Origin: Belnapia rosea
GTDB taxonomy: Bacteria > Pseudomonadota > Alphaproteobacteria > Acetobacterales > Acetobacteraceae
Direction: 5' to 3'
Assembly: GCF_900101615.1 (NCBI RefSeq)
Contig: NZ_FMZX01000012.1
Span: 62,001 to 126,000, forward strand
Length of the DNA stretch: 64,000 nt
Shown here: positions 17,480-26,575 of the stretch, one piece after another
Position numbering within the stretch: the first letter of the stretch is position 1
Layout of the letters: every line of letters begins with the position of its first letter
Position numbers and translations under genes: made by a program
Notes under the pieces: model-generated
Told to the model about the DNA's origin: nothing
Seen by the model: the letters and a program-made list of their open reading frames with translations, nothing else
The model's database searches: none

Positions 17480-17569
17480 TTTGGGCGGGCCCTGTGCCCG
17501 CCGAGGCTGTTTGGGCGGGCCGGTCCCGCCGGGCTCCACGGCAATGTGGCCCCGCTGCCGGAGCGGGGC
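17480..17569. repeat. Three tandem hairpins with a repeated 12-mer upstream of gabD
   Basis: The 12-mer TTTGGGCGGGCC occurs at 17480-17491 and again at 17510-17521. Each copy opens a hairpin: GGCGGGC (17484-17490) with GCCCGCC (17496-17502), and GGCGGG (17514-17519) with CCCGCC (17525-17530). A third, perfect 8-bp hairpin is GCCCCGCT (17549-17556) with AGCGGGGC (17562-17569). There are no T-tracts. They may end the upstream transcript, modulate gabD, or be a small interspersed repeat; the same 12-mer recurs on the opposite strand at 51686-51697. Confidence 0.6.
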
Positions 17570-17594
17570 AACCCGGTACGTTATAAGCCGGCGG

Positions 17595-18623
17595 TTATAG
17601 CGTGACGAAGCGCCCTTCCCCAGCCGCACGCAGCAGCGCCTCGATCAGCCGCTGCACGCCGAGCGCGCTGGCACCCGAATTCCTCGGCGCCCGATCCTCG
17701 ACGATGGCGTCCAGCATCTCGGCAAGCAGCGCGCGGTGGGGGCCGTGGTCGAAGGCCATGGGGTCGGCGCCACCGCCTCCGGCGTTGCCGTGGTCGATGA
17801 TCTCGGGCGAACCACCCTCCGGGTGCAATTCGAGCCGTTCCGCCACCAGCATCGCGCTGCCGCGCGTGCCGGCGATGTCGATGCGTTCCGGGAAGCCGGG
17901 GCGCGCCACGGTCGTGGCGTTCAGCGTGCCGATCGCACCGCCGGCGAAGCGCAGGGCGGCGGCGACGATGTCCTCGGTATCGATCGCCCGGAGCGGGCTG
18001 GTGCGGGCGAAGGCGGCCACTTCCGCGACCGGTCCCATCAAGTGGAGCAGCAGATCGATAGTGTGGATCGCCTGCGTCAACAGCACGCCGCCGCCGTCGC
18101 GCGCCTTCATCCCCCGGCCTGGCTGGGCGAAATAATTCGCGTCCCGCCACCAGCGGATGGTGGCCGATGCCGAGAGCGGGTCGCCCAGCAACCCGGCCTC
18201 CAGCGCCGCCTTCAGGCGTAGCGCGGCCGGGCGGAAGCGATGCTGGAAGACAACGCCGAGGGTGACGCCGGCCCGCTCCGCCATGGTGACCAGCGCCTCC
18301 GCCCGGGCCAGGTCGAATTCCAGCGGCTTCTCCACCAGCAGGTGCTTGCCGGCCGCAGCCGCGGCCTCGGCGACGGGGAGATGCGCGGCCGGCGGCGTCA
18401 GGACCAGCACGAGGTCGAGGCCGGGCGCGGCGAGCAGCGCTTCGAGCCTGTCGAAAACCGGAGCCTGCCAGCGGGCGGCGAAAGCCGTGCGCCGTTCTGC
18501 CGAAGGGCTGAAGCCGCCGATGAACCGGGCGCGACCGGCGCCCTCGAGGTCCCGCAAGGCCAGGGCATGGGGCGCCACCGCCATGCCGAGGCCGACCATT
18601 CCAACGCCGAGCACCCTCGCCAT
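17595..18623 (-). CDS. Gfo/Idh/MocA-family NAD(P)-dependent oxidoreductase
   Basis: A 342-residue dehydrogenase of the glucose-fructose oxidoreductase/inositol dehydrogenase family. The N-terminal Rossmann fold has GVGMVGLGMA (6-15), and Glu98-Lys99-Pro100 in LLVEKPLEF is the family EKP motif with the catalytic lysine. The C-terminal alpha/beta domain holds GGGVLLTQAIHTIDLLLHLMG, where the His/Asp pair normally binds substrate. The substrate, usually a sugar, cyclitol or related hydroxy compound, cannot be deduced. The gene is divergent from the peptide-binding protein gene with 85 bases between. Confidence 0.88.
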   Translation of the reverse strand: MARVLGVGMVGLGMAVAPHALALRDLEGAGRARFIGGFSPSAERRTAFAARWQAPVFDRLEALLAAPGLDLVLVLTPPAAHLPVAEAAAAAGKHLLVEKPLEFDLARAEALVTMAERAGVTLGVVFQHRFRPAALRLKAALEAGLLGDPLSASATIRWWRDANYFAQPGRGMKARDGGGVLLTQAIHTIDLLLHLMGPVAEVAAFARTSPLRAIDTEDIVAAALRFAGGAIGTLNATTVARPGFPERIDIAGTRGSAMLVAERLELHPEGGSPEIIDHGNAGGGGADPMAFDHGPHRALLAEMLDAIVEDRAPRNSGASALGVQRLIEALLRAAGEGRFVTL

Positions 18624-18708
18624 GACTTCCCTTTTCCCCGCTTCGGCTTCTATCGTGCCGCATTGGCCAGCGCGGGCAAACCGCGCGGCCTGCCCTGGGG
18701 AGGGTCCG

Positions 18709-20331
18709 ATGAGGCTGGACGGGACCGCGCGGCCGATCGCGCGCCGGGATGTGATGCGTCTCCTCGGGCTGGGGGCCGGATCGGCCCTGCTGCCTGCCGG
18801 CCAAGCCTATGCCCAGGCGCGGGGCGCCACGCTGGTGATCGGCATCGATATCAGCGACACCATCACCCTCGATCCGGTGAAGCAGGCGCAATACACGCCG
18901 CCGATGACGCTCGCGGCGACCTATGATGCGCTGCTGACCCTCGCCCCGGGCGACTATGTGGAACCGAAGCCCTCGCTTGCCACCGCCTGGGCGCGCACGC
19001 CGGATGGCAAGGGCTGGCGCTTCACCCTGCGGGACGGGGTGAAATTCGCCTCCGGCGCGGTGATGACGGCGGAGGACGTGCAGTTCACCTTCCAGCGCCT
19101 GCTGGCGATGAAGGAACAGACCCAGCAATACGTCAAGGCGATCGACCGGTGCGAGGTCGTCGACGCCAGGACGATCGACCTCGTCATGAACGAGCCGGCT
19201 GCGCCTCTGCTGAATATCCTTTGCGCGCCGACCTTCGGCATCACCGAGAAGAAGCTGGTGATGCAACATGGCGGGACCATGGCGGCGGATGCCAAGGAGA
19301 CCGACAAGGCAACCGATTGGCTGAACCAGAACAGCGCCGGCACGGGTGCCTATCGGCTGGTGCGATGGGAGCGGAACCAGCAGATCCAGCTCGTCCGCAA
19401 CCCGCATCACTGGCGCGGGATGGCGGCCTATGAGCGGGTCGTGATCCGGCATTTCAGCGATAGCGCGGCGCAGCTGCTGGCGATCCGGCGCGGCGACATC
19501 CAGGCCGCCTTCAACCTGATCCCCGAGCAGATCGCCACTCTGCGCGACGAGGCCCAGCTGCGTACGGAGCGCCTGCCGAGCCTCGACTTCGTCTATATGG
19601 CGCTGACGCAGAACGCCGAGTTCAACCGGGCGCTCGGGCAGAAGGCCTGCCGCCAGGCAATCGGCCATGCCATCGACTATGACGGCATCCTCGGCAGCAT
19701 GCTCGGCGGGGCGGCACAGCGACCGGCGCATTTCCTGCCGATCGGGGTGAATGGCAGCACCGAAGCGGTGGCGCAGGAGGTCGGCTTCCGCCAGGACCTC
19801 GAGAAGGCGAAGCGGCTGCTGCAGGAGGGCGGCTTCCCCGAGGGTTTCGAGTTCGAGATCGCCTATGGCAATGCCGCGGTTGCTGGCGTCTCCTACCAAT
19901 TGCTGGCGCAGAAGATCCAGGCCGATCTCGGCCGCGTCGGCATCCGGGCCAAGCTGGCGCCGATGGATCAGGTCAATCTCCGCACCAGCTACACCACCGG
20001 GCGCTCGCAGGGCGGGGTGCTGACCTTCTGGAACCCGCCGGCCGTCGAGAATGAGCTCTGGGCCGCAGCAGTGGTAGAGCGGGTGGCGAAGCGGGTGCAC
20101 TGGCCCGTGCCACCCGAGATGACGGCGCTGGTGAAGCGCGCGGCGGAGGAGACGGACAAGGCGAAGGCCGCCGCGCTCTGGGTGGAATGGCAGCGGGCGA
20201 TGGTGGACCAGGCGAACCACGTCATCCTCTTCCAGCCGGTCTATCAGATCGCGGTGCGCAACACGGTGAAGCAATTCCCGCTGACGGCGGCGGGTTGGCA
20301 GCTGGAGATCGGCTCGACCATGCCGGCATGA
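18709..20331 (+). CDS. ABC transporter substrate-binding protein, family 5 (peptide type)
   Basis: A 540-residue periplasmic binding protein of the DppA/OppA type. The N-terminus (IARRDVMRLLGLGAGSALL) is a probable Tat signal with a double arginine, cleaved near AYAQA. The mature part has the family elements PSLATAWARTPDGKGWRFTLRDGVKFASG, MTAEDVQFTFQRL, GTGAYRLVRW and an Asp/Asn-rich hinge. Start 18709 has a GGGGAGGG site. It opens a cluster in which permeases and ATPase follow after an interrupting pair of enzyme genes. Ligand unknown; members bind peptides, opines, nickel or aromatic amides. Confidence 0.92.
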   Translation: MRLDGTARPIARRDVMRLLGLGAGSALLPAGQAYAQARGATLVIGIDISDTITLDPVKQAQYTPPMTLAATYDALLTLAPGDYVEPKPSLATAWARTPDGKGWRFTLRDGVKFASGAVMTAEDVQFTFQRLLAMKEQTQQYVKAIDRCEVVDARTIDLVMNEPAAPLLNILCAPTFGITEKKLVMQHGGTMAADAKETDKATDWLNQNSAGTGAYRLVRWERNQQIQLVRNPHHWRGMAAYERVVIRHFSDSAAQLLAIRRGDIQAAFNLIPEQIATLRDEAQLRTERLPSLDFVYMALTQNAEFNRALGQKACRQAIGHAIDYDGILGSMLGGAAQRPAHFLPIGVNGSTEAVAQEVGFRQDLEKAKRLLQEGGFPEGFEFEIAYGNAAVAGVSYQLLAQKIQADLGRVGIRAKLAPMDQVNLRTSYTTGRSQGGVLTFWNPPAVENELWAAAVVERVAKRVHWPVPPEMTALVKRAAEETDKAKAAALWVEWQRAMVDQANHVILFQPVYQIAVRNTVKQFPLTAAGWQLEIGSTMPA

Positions 20332-20347
20332 CGGAGGAGACCCGGCG

Positions 20348-21634
20348 ATGAAGATGATGTGGTTCCACCTGATGCCCTATACGGAACTGCCGGATGATTT
20401 CCGGGAGCGGCATCCTTCCGTCTGGGTGGACGTGCACAGCACGCTCTTCGACCCCAAGCGCGCCCATCTCATGTATAACGACTTCATGGACGAGCTCGAA
20501 TACGCCGCCGAATGCGGCTTCGATGCGGTCTGCGTGAACGAGCACCACTCGAACGGCTACGGGCTGATGCCGAGCCCGAACCTCATCGCCTCGGCACTGG
20601 CACGACGCACGCAGAACACCCCGATCTGCGTCATGGGCAATTCGCTGGCGCTCTACAATCCGCCGACACGCGTGGCGGAGGAATTCGCCATGATCGACGT
20701 GATCAGCGGCGGCCGGCTCATCGCCGGCTTTCCGGTCGGCACGCCAATGGACACCTGCTACGCCTATGGCCAGAACCCGTCGATGCTGCGGGCGCGCTAC
20801 CTCGAGGCGCATGACCTCGTGGTGAAGGCCTGGACCGAGAAGGATACCTTCGCCTTCAACGGCCGCTTCAACCAGCAGCGCTACGTGAACATCTGGCCGC
20901 GGCCGATCCAGCAGCCGCACCCGCCGATCTGGGTCCCGGGCGGCGGCTCGGTCGAGACCTGGCAGTGGTGCGCCGAGATGGACTACGTCTACTGCTATCT
21001 CAGCTATTACGGTTACAAGGCCGGCCGCGCCATCATGGACGGGTTCTGGGCCGAGATGGACCGGCTGGGCAAGGACCGTAACCCCTATCGCGCCGGCTTC
21101 CTGCAATTCATCGGTGTCGCCGAGAGCCGCGAACAGGCCATGGAGCTCTACCGCGAGCCGGCCGAGTATTTCTATGGCCGCTGCCTGCATGTCGATGGCC
21201 GCTGGGCGACGCCGCCGGGCTACATGACCGAGGCGACGCAGCGGGCCGGCCTGCAGAGCCAAGTGGCCAAGGCGGCCGGCAATAGCCAGAGCACCCTCGG
21301 CAAGGGCACCCAGGAACGCTTCGCCGGCACCGCCAAGGAGATGGAGGGCATCGTCGAGAATGGCTATGTCATCATCGGCAGCCCGGACGAGGTGGCGGAG
21401 CAGCTGCGCGAGGTGGCGACCACGCTGAATGTCGGCCACCTGATGCTGCTGCTGCAATTCGGCAACATGTCGAAGCAGCTCACCAAATACAACACCAGGC
21501 TCTTCGCCGAGCAGGTGATGCCGAAGCTGCGCGACCTGTTCTCCGACTGGGAGGATCGCTGGTGGCCGCAGCCGATCTCGGCGGAAGAGACCGCCGAGCT
21601 GCCAGCCTTCACCCCACGCCTCGCGGCCGAATAA
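20348..21634 (+). CDS. LLM-class (luciferase-like) flavin oxidoreductase
   Basis: A 428-residue member of the bacterial-luciferase superfamily, using FMNH2 or F420-type flavin to oxidise or oxygenate a substrate in the cytoplasm. Typical features are the AAECGFDAVCVNEHHSN segment, SPNLIASALARRTQNTPICVMG, DVISGGRLIAGFPVGT and PPIWVPGGGS. The start ATG follows a GGAGGAGA-like site 16 bases after the binding-protein stop, so the two are probably co-transcribed. The combination suggests oxygenative attack on the compound carried by the transporter, but the substrate is not shown. Its stop abuts the convergent dehydrogenase stop. Confidence 0.9.
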   Translation: MKMMWFHLMPYTELPDDFRERHPSVWVDVHSTLFDPKRAHLMYNDFMDELEYAAECGFDAVCVNEHHSNGYGLMPSPNLIASALARRTQNTPICVMGNSLALYNPPTRVAEEFAMIDVISGGRLIAGFPVGTPMDTCYAYGQNPSMLRARYLEAHDLVVKAWTEKDTFAFNGRFNQQRYVNIWPRPIQQPHPPIWVPGGGSVETWQWCAEMDYVYCYLSYYGYKAGRAIMDGFWAEMDRLGKDRNPYRAGFLQFIGVAESREQAMELYREPAEYFYGRCLHVDGRWATPPGYMTEATQRAGLQSQVAKAAGNSQSTLGKGTQERFAGTAKEMEGIVENGYVIIGSPDEVAEQLREVATTLNVGHLMLLLQFGNMSKQLTKYNTRLFAEQVMPKLRDLFSDWEDRWWPQPISAEETAELPAFTPRLAAE

Positions 21635-22630
21635 TCAGGGCGTGATGCCGAGGCGCGCCAGCCGGTGCGCCTGCGCCGCATTCACCGCATGGTCCGGCAG
21701 GCGGCCCTCCGCCAGGGCCGCCACCTGGCGAACAGTGTCGAAGGCCTGATGCTCGATGGCGGCCGGCGTCAGCCCGCCGATATGCGGCGTTGCTACGACT
21801 CTCGGATGCGCGGCCAGTGCGGGCATCGGCATCTGGTCCGGCGCACGGCCGACATCGAGGGCGCAACCAGCCAGGTGGCCGCTGTCGAGCGCGGCCTGCA
21901 GCGCCGCCTCGTCGACCAGATTGCCGCGCGACGGGTTCAGGAAGAAGGCACCGCGCTTCATCCGGTCGAAGGCGGCGGCATCCATAAGGTTCTCGGTCTG
22001 CTCATTGGCAACGGCGAGGCAGACGACGAAGTCGCTCTCGGCCAGCAGCCGCTCCCGCGGCACCTGCCCGATGCGCGCATCCTCCACCTGCACGAAGGGG
22101 TCGGCCACCAGCACATGCATGCCAAGGGCAAGGCCGAGCGGTGCGAGATAGTGGCCGATGGCGCCATAGCCGATGATCCCGAGTGTGCTGCCGCTGAGCT
22201 GCACCCCCATGCGGGCCTCGGGAACCCTCCCCTGGTGGTAGGCGGCGGCGGCGGCGCTGACGCCCCGGGCAAGATCGACCATCTGCCCCAGGACGAGCTC
22301 CGCCACCGAGGGGATGAAGCCGGGCGTCGCGCGGGTGACGAGCACGCCGGCGGCGCTGGCGGCCTCGACATCGACATTGCGGATGTCGACGGCACAGCGG
22401 AGGAACGCTACGAGGTCCGGGGCATGCGCGAAGGTCGCCGCCTCCCCCGGTGACTGCCGGTAGCTGACGATGGCCTGGCAGCCGGCGGCCGCCTCCGCCA
22501 GTTCCCGCCCCGCCAGGTGGCGCCCGGTTTCGTTCAGGCGCACATCGGCCACCTTGCGCAGCGCGGCGAGCGCATGCGGGCCATAGTAGTTGGCCAGTGC
22601 CTCCTCCGTATGGGTCAGATAGACCAGCAT
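21635..22630 (-). CDS. D-2-hydroxyacid dehydrogenase family protein
   Basis: A 331-residue NAD(P)-binding oxidoreductase. The Rossmann motif is GIIGYGAIGHYLA, the substrate arginine lies in NPSRGNLVDEAAL, and the catalytic histidine is in TPHIGG. The glutamate usually found a few residues after the DV of ALDV is not evident: the segment reads ALDVGRAPDQMP. The enzyme may therefore work on an unusual substrate or be inefficient. ATG 22630 is chosen for its GGAGGGAAGC site. It is the only minus-strand gene inside the transporter cluster and is divergent from the permeases. Confidence 0.85.
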   Translation of the reverse strand: MLVYLTHTEEALANYYGPHALAALRKVADVRLNETGRHLAGRELAEAAAGCQAIVSYRQSPGEAATFAHAPDLVAFLRCAVDIRNVDVEAASAAGVLVTRATPGFIPSVAELVLGQMVDLARGVSAAAAAYHQGRVPEARMGVQLSGSTLGIIGYGAIGHYLAPLGLALGMHVLVADPFVQVEDARIGQVPRERLLAESDFVVCLAVANEQTENLMDAAAFDRMKRGAFFLNPSRGNLVDEAALQAALDSGHLAGCALDVGRAPDQMPMPALAAHPRVVATPHIGGLTPAAIEHQAFDTVRQVAALAEGRLPDHAVNAAQAHRLARLGITP

Positions 22631-22692
22631 GCTTCCCTCCACCTTCTTCGCGGCTAGACTACAGGCAACGAAGGCAGGGAGAAGCGGCGTCG

Positions 22693-23703
22693 ATGCTGCG
22701 GACCGTGGTCACGCGACTGGCCGGCGCTGCCATCATGGCCGTGCTGGCGACCCTGGTGGTGTTCCTCATCGCCAATACCGTGCCGGGCGACCCCGTGCTG
22801 GCGCAGCTGGGCGACATCGCTGCCAGCAATCCGGCAACGGTCGCGGAATGGCGCGCGAAATGGGGACTCGATCTGCCGCTCTGGGAACGCTACCTGCTCT
22901 TCCTGCGGGGCCTGCTGCAGGGCGATCTCGGCATCTCCATCGCGTCGCAACGGCCGGTGCTGGACGATATCGCGCAATACGCGCCAGCCACGGTGGAACT
23001 GGCGACGATCGCCTTCCTCCTCGCCCTCGGCACCGGCATCCCGCTCGGCATCGCCGCCGCGGTATGGCACGATTCCTGGGTGGATGCGGCGGCGCGGGTG
23101 ATCTCCCTCATCGGCGTCTCCTCGCCCACATTCTGGCTCGCCTTCGTCATGCTGGCGATCTTCTATGGCGGGCTGCAGATCGCACCCGGCCCGGGACGGC
23201 TCGACCCGATCGCCTTCCCGCCGGATGAGGTGACCGGCCTCTTCCTCATCGACAGCCTCCTCGCCGGCGACCGGGAGGCCTTCCACGATGCGGCGGCGCA
23301 TCTCGTGCTGCCCTCGATCGTGCTGGCGGCGGCGACCATCGGCCTCATCACCCGCACCACGCGGGCAGCGATGCTGGAGGCGATGGGGCAGGATTACGTC
23401 CGCGTCTCCCGCGCCAAGGGGATGCGCGAGAGCTACACCATCCTCCGTCACGTCCTGCCCAATGCGCTGATCCCGGTGGTGACGCTGGGAGGGCTGGCCT
23501 ATGCCAACCTCCTCGCCGGGGCGGTCATGACCGAGACGGTGTTCTCCTGGCCAGGGCTCGGGCGCTACACATTCCGCAGCGCGGCTGCCCTCGACTTCCC
23601 CGCCATCATGGGGATCACGCTTGTGGTCTCGATCACCTACCTGCTGGTCAACCTTCTCGTCGACCTTTCCTATGCCATGCTCGATCCACGGGTAGGGCGA
23701 TGA
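22693..23703 (+). CDS. ABC transporter permease, DppB type
   Basis: A 336-residue inner-membrane permease with about six membrane helices. N-terminal MLRTVVTRLAGAAIMAVLATLVVFLIANTVPGDP is typical of DppB/OppB proteins. The cytoplasmic EAA loop, which contacts the ATPase, reads EAMGQDYVRVSRAKGM. The opening PGDP motif and GLDLPLWERYLLFLRGLLQGDLGIS segment are further hallmarks. Its stop overlaps the next permease start (ATGA at 23700-23703). Confidence 0.94.
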   Translation: MLRTVVTRLAGAAIMAVLATLVVFLIANTVPGDPVLAQLGDIAASNPATVAEWRAKWGLDLPLWERYLLFLRGLLQGDLGISIASQRPVLDDIAQYAPATVELATIAFLLALGTGIPLGIAAAVWHDSWVDAAARVISLIGVSSPTFWLAFVMLAIFYGGLQIAPGPGRLDPIAFPPDEVTGLFLIDSLLAGDREAFHDAAAHLVLPSIVLAAATIGLITRTTRAAMLEAMGQDYVRVSRAKGMRESYTILRHVLPNALIPVVTLGGLAYANLLAGAVMTETVFSWPGLGRYTFRSAAALDFPAIMGITLVVSITYLLVNLLVDLSYAMLDPRVGR

Positions 23704-24560
23704 GCGCGAGCCTCGCCCTTCCCGCCCCGCCGTCGCGCCGCGCGCGGCTCTGGCGGCGCTACGGGCTGGCCGCAGTCGGGGCAGCCATCGTGCTGGCCTG
23801 GGTGCTGGTGGCGATCCTGGCGCCCTGGCTCGCCCCCTACCCGCCCGATTTCGTCGATGTGACGAACCGGCTGCGGCCACCATCGGCCCTGCATTGGCTC
23901 GGGACCGATGCGCTGGGGCGGGACTGCTTCTCGCGCCTGCTGTTCGGCGCGCGGATCTCGCTGCTGGCGGGGATCTCCGTCGTCGCTCTCGGTGCCGCCT
24001 TCGGCACGCTGGTGGGGATGGTCGCCGCCTATGCGCGCGGCCTCGCGGATGCGGCGCTGATGCGGCTGACCGACCTGGTGCTCTGCTTCCCGCCAATCAT
24101 CCTGGCGCTGGCGATCGCCGCGGCCCTCGGCATCGGCACCACCAATACCATCATCGCCATGTTGGTGGTGTGGTGGCCGAAATTCGCCCGGCTGGCCCGG
24201 GCCCTCGCCCTGGTGCAGCGCAGCCAGGAATATGTCGAAGCCGCCGTGGTTCTGGGGCTGAAGCCGGCACGCATCCTCGGCAGGCATATCCTGCCCAATG
24301 CCGTCGGACCGTTGGTGGTGCTGGTCACGCTCGACCTCGGCAATGCCATCATCACCTTCGCTGGCCTCTCCTTCCTCGGCCTCGGCGTGGTGCCGCCCAC
24401 GGCGGAATGGGGCGCGATGGTCGCCGAGGGCCGTGAACTGGTGGAGCAGTGGTGGGTCGCCACCTTCCCGGGCCTCGCCATCCTGACCATCGTTCTCGGC
24501 TTCAACTTCCTCGGCGATGGAGTGCGCGATTGGCTCGATCCGAAGGCGCGCAGCCGATGA
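23700..24560 (+). CDS. ABC transporter permease, DppC type
   Basis: A 286-residue partner permease. It has an N-terminal cytoplasmic tail, then a DppC-like segment HWLGTDALGRDCFSRLLFGARISL, five further helices and an EAA loop near SQEYVEAAVVLGLKPARI. The four-base overlaps with both neighbours show translational coupling across the transporter operon. Confidence 0.94.
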   Translation: MSASLALPAPPSRRARLWRRYGLAAVGAAIVLAWVLVAILAPWLAPYPPDFVDVTNRLRPPSALHWLGTDALGRDCFSRLLFGARISLLAGISVVALGAAFGTLVGMVAAYARGLADAALMRLTDLVLCFPPIILALAIAAALGIGTTNTIIAMLVVWWPKFARLARALALVQRSQEYVEAAVVLGLKPARILGRHILPNAVGPLVVLVTLDLGNAIITFAGLSFLGLGVVPPTAEWGAMVAEGRELVEQWWVATFPGLAILTIVLGFNFLGDGVRDWLDPKARSR

Positions 24561-26575
24561 AACCGCCGACCTTGGAGGTGGAAGGCCTGCGCACCGTCTT
24601 CCTGACGGATGCCGGGCCGGTGCGTGCCGTCGATGGCGTCTCCTTCACCGTCGATGCAGGCGAGACGCTGGGCATCGTCGGCGAGAGCGGCAGCGGCAAG
24701 AGCGTCACGGCGCTGTCCCTGATGCGGCTGCTGGAGGAGCCTGCGCGGATCGTCGGCGGCAGCATGCGCTTCCAGGGACGCGACCTGCTGGCGATGCGGC
24801 CCGACGAGCTGCGCGCCCTGCGCGGTGACCGCATGGCGATGGTCTTCCAGGACCCGATGACCGGGCTCAACCCCGTCATCCGCATCCTGCGCCAGCTGAC
24901 CGAGCCGATGGTGGGGCACGGTCGCTTCGCCCCGTCGGAGGCGCGGCGGCGGGCCATAGGGCTGCTCGGCCGCATGGGGATCGCGTCGCCGGAGCGGAAC
25001 GTCTCCCGCTTTCCGCATGAGTTTTCCGGCGGCATGCGCCAGCGGGTGATGCTGGCGATGGGCTTCGCCAACGACCCGGCACTGCTGATCGCCGACGAGC
25101 CGACCACCGCGCTGGACGTGACGATCCAGGCCCAGATCCTGGATCTGCTGCGCCAGCTCAATGCCGAATTCGGCACGGCGATCCTGCTCATCAGCCATGA
25201 CCTCGGCGTCATCGGCAGCGTCTGCCGTCGGGTCGCGGTGATGTATGCGGGCGAAGTGGTGGAGGAGGCGCCGACCGCCGCGGTGCTGGAGGACCCGCGC
25301 CACCCCTATGCCTGGGCGCTGGTGAATGCGGTACCGCGGATCGACCAACCGCTCGGCGAGGATCGCCGCCTCGTCAGCATCGAGGGTGCGCCGCCGGATG
25401 CCCTGGCTCTGCCGCCCGGCTGCCGCTTCGCGCCGCGCTGCCCCTTCAAGGTGGAGCGTTGCGAACGGGAGCATCCGCCGCTGGCCGAGGTGGCGCCGGG
25501 CCGCCTGGCGCGCTGCTGGGTGACGCAGGCGGGGCAGCTACTGCCCAGGACGGGCGGCGCCGGCCTGGGCGGCGCCCGTGCCGTCCCCTCCGCTGGCGCG
25601 CCACTGCTCACAGTGCGGGGGCTGGTGAAGCATTTCCCGCTGCCGCGTGAGAGTCTCTTCGCGCCCCGCCGGGTGGTGCATGCGGTAAACGGCATCGATC
25701 TCGACCTGGCTCGGGGCGAGACGCTCGGCATCGTCGGCGAGAGCGGCTGCGGCAAGTCCACCCTGGCGCGCCTCGTCACGCGCATCCATGCGCCGACCGC
25801 AGGCAGCATCGTCTTCGACGGGCAGGAGATCGCAACGGCCAGCGCCGCCGCCATCCGCCCGTTGCGGCGGCGGATGCAGATGGTCTTCCAGGATCCCTAT
25901 GCCTCGCTCAACCCGCGCATGACGATCGGGGAGACGCTGGCGGAGCCCTTGGTAGCGCACGGCCTGGCGCAGCGCGGGGCGGAGGTGCGGGACCGGGTGA
26001 GCGGGCTGCTGGCGACGGTCGGGCTGAACCCTGCCTGGGTCTCGCGCTTCCCGCATGAGTTCAGCGGCGGGCAGCGGCAGCGCATCTCCATCGCCCGCGC
26101 GCTGGCTCTGGAGCCGGAACTGGTCGTGGCGGATGAGCCGATCAGCGCGCTCGATGTGAACATCCAGGCCCAGATCCTGAACCTGATGCTCGACCTGCAG
26201 CAGCGGCTGGGTCTGACCTACCTGTTTATCGCGCATGACCTGGCCGTGGTGCGGCATCTCTGCGACCGGGTGGCCGTGCTCTATCTCGGGCAGGTCATGG
26301 AGAGCGCGCCGGCGGAGGCGCTGTTCGCCCGCCCGCTGCACCCTTACACCGGCGTGCTGATCTCCGCGGTCCCGGTGCCCGGCCGTGCCCGCGTGGTGCT
26401 GGAGGGGGAGCCACCGAGCACCCTCATCCGGCCCACCGGCTGCCCGTTCCGGGGGCGGTGCCCCATTGCACGCCCCCTCTGCGAAACACCGCCACCGCTG
26501 GCCGAGCACGCTCCCGGCCGCTGGGCGGCGTGCCACTTCCCCGGCGAGTTCGCCCATGCTGGATTAGGCGCATGA
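24557..26575 (+). CDS. Fused double ATPase of a peptide ABC transporter (DppD-DppF type)
   Basis: A 672-residue protein containing two complete ABC ATPases. The first half has Walker A GESGSGKS, signature FSGGMRQR and Walker B LLIADEP; the second has GESGCGKS, FSGGQRQR and LVVADEP. Each half ends with the oligopeptide-transporter C-terminal region containing clustered cysteines (CRFAPRCPFKVERCE and CPFRGRCPIARPLCE), which in relatives can hold an iron-sulfur cluster. Both halves appear competent. Fusion fixes a 1:1 heterodimer. It overlaps the upstream permease and the downstream peptidase by four bases each. Confidence 0.94.
   Translation: MKPPTLEVEGLRTVFLTDAGPVRAVDGVSFTVDAGETLGIVGESGSGKSVTALSLMRLLEEPARIVGGSMRFQGRDLLAMRPDELRALRGDRMAMVFQDPMTGLNPVIRILRQLTEPMVGHGRFAPSEARRRAIGLLGRMGIASPERNVSRFPHEFSGGMRQRVMLAMGFANDPALLIADEPTTALDVTIQAQILDLLRQLNAEFGTAILLISHDLGVIGSVCRRVAVMYAGEVVEEAPTAAVLEDPRHPYAWALVNAVPRIDQPLGEDRRLVSIEGAPPDALALPPGCRFAPRCPFKVERCEREHPPLAEVAPGRLARCWVTQAGQLLPRTGGAGLGGARAVPSAGAPLLTVRGLVKHFPLPRESLFAPRRVVHAVNGIDLDLARGETLGIVGESGCGKSTLARLVTRIHAPTAGSIVFDGQEIATASAAAIRPLRRRMQMVFQDPYASLNPRMTIGETLAEPLVAHGLAQRGAEVRDRVSGLLATVGLNPAWVSRFPHEFSGGQRQRISIARALALEPELVVADEPISALDVNIQAQILNLMLDLQQRLGLTYLFIAHDLAVVRHLCDRVAVLYLGQVMESAPAEALFARPLHPYTGVLISAVPVPGRARVVLEGEPPSTLIRPTGCPFRGRCPIARPLCETPPPLAEHAPGRWAACHFPGEFAHAGLGA

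Noticed and set aside
17549-17569. A simple intrinsic terminator for the oxidoreductase gene
   Set aside because: The hairpin is perfect but lacks a T-tract on either strand, so I list it only as part of a hairpin array.
17581-20274. A long minus-strand frame across the oxidoreductase and binding-protein genes
   Set aside because: It is frame shadow of two genes of opposite strands; the protein is His/Arg/Gly-rich without domain.
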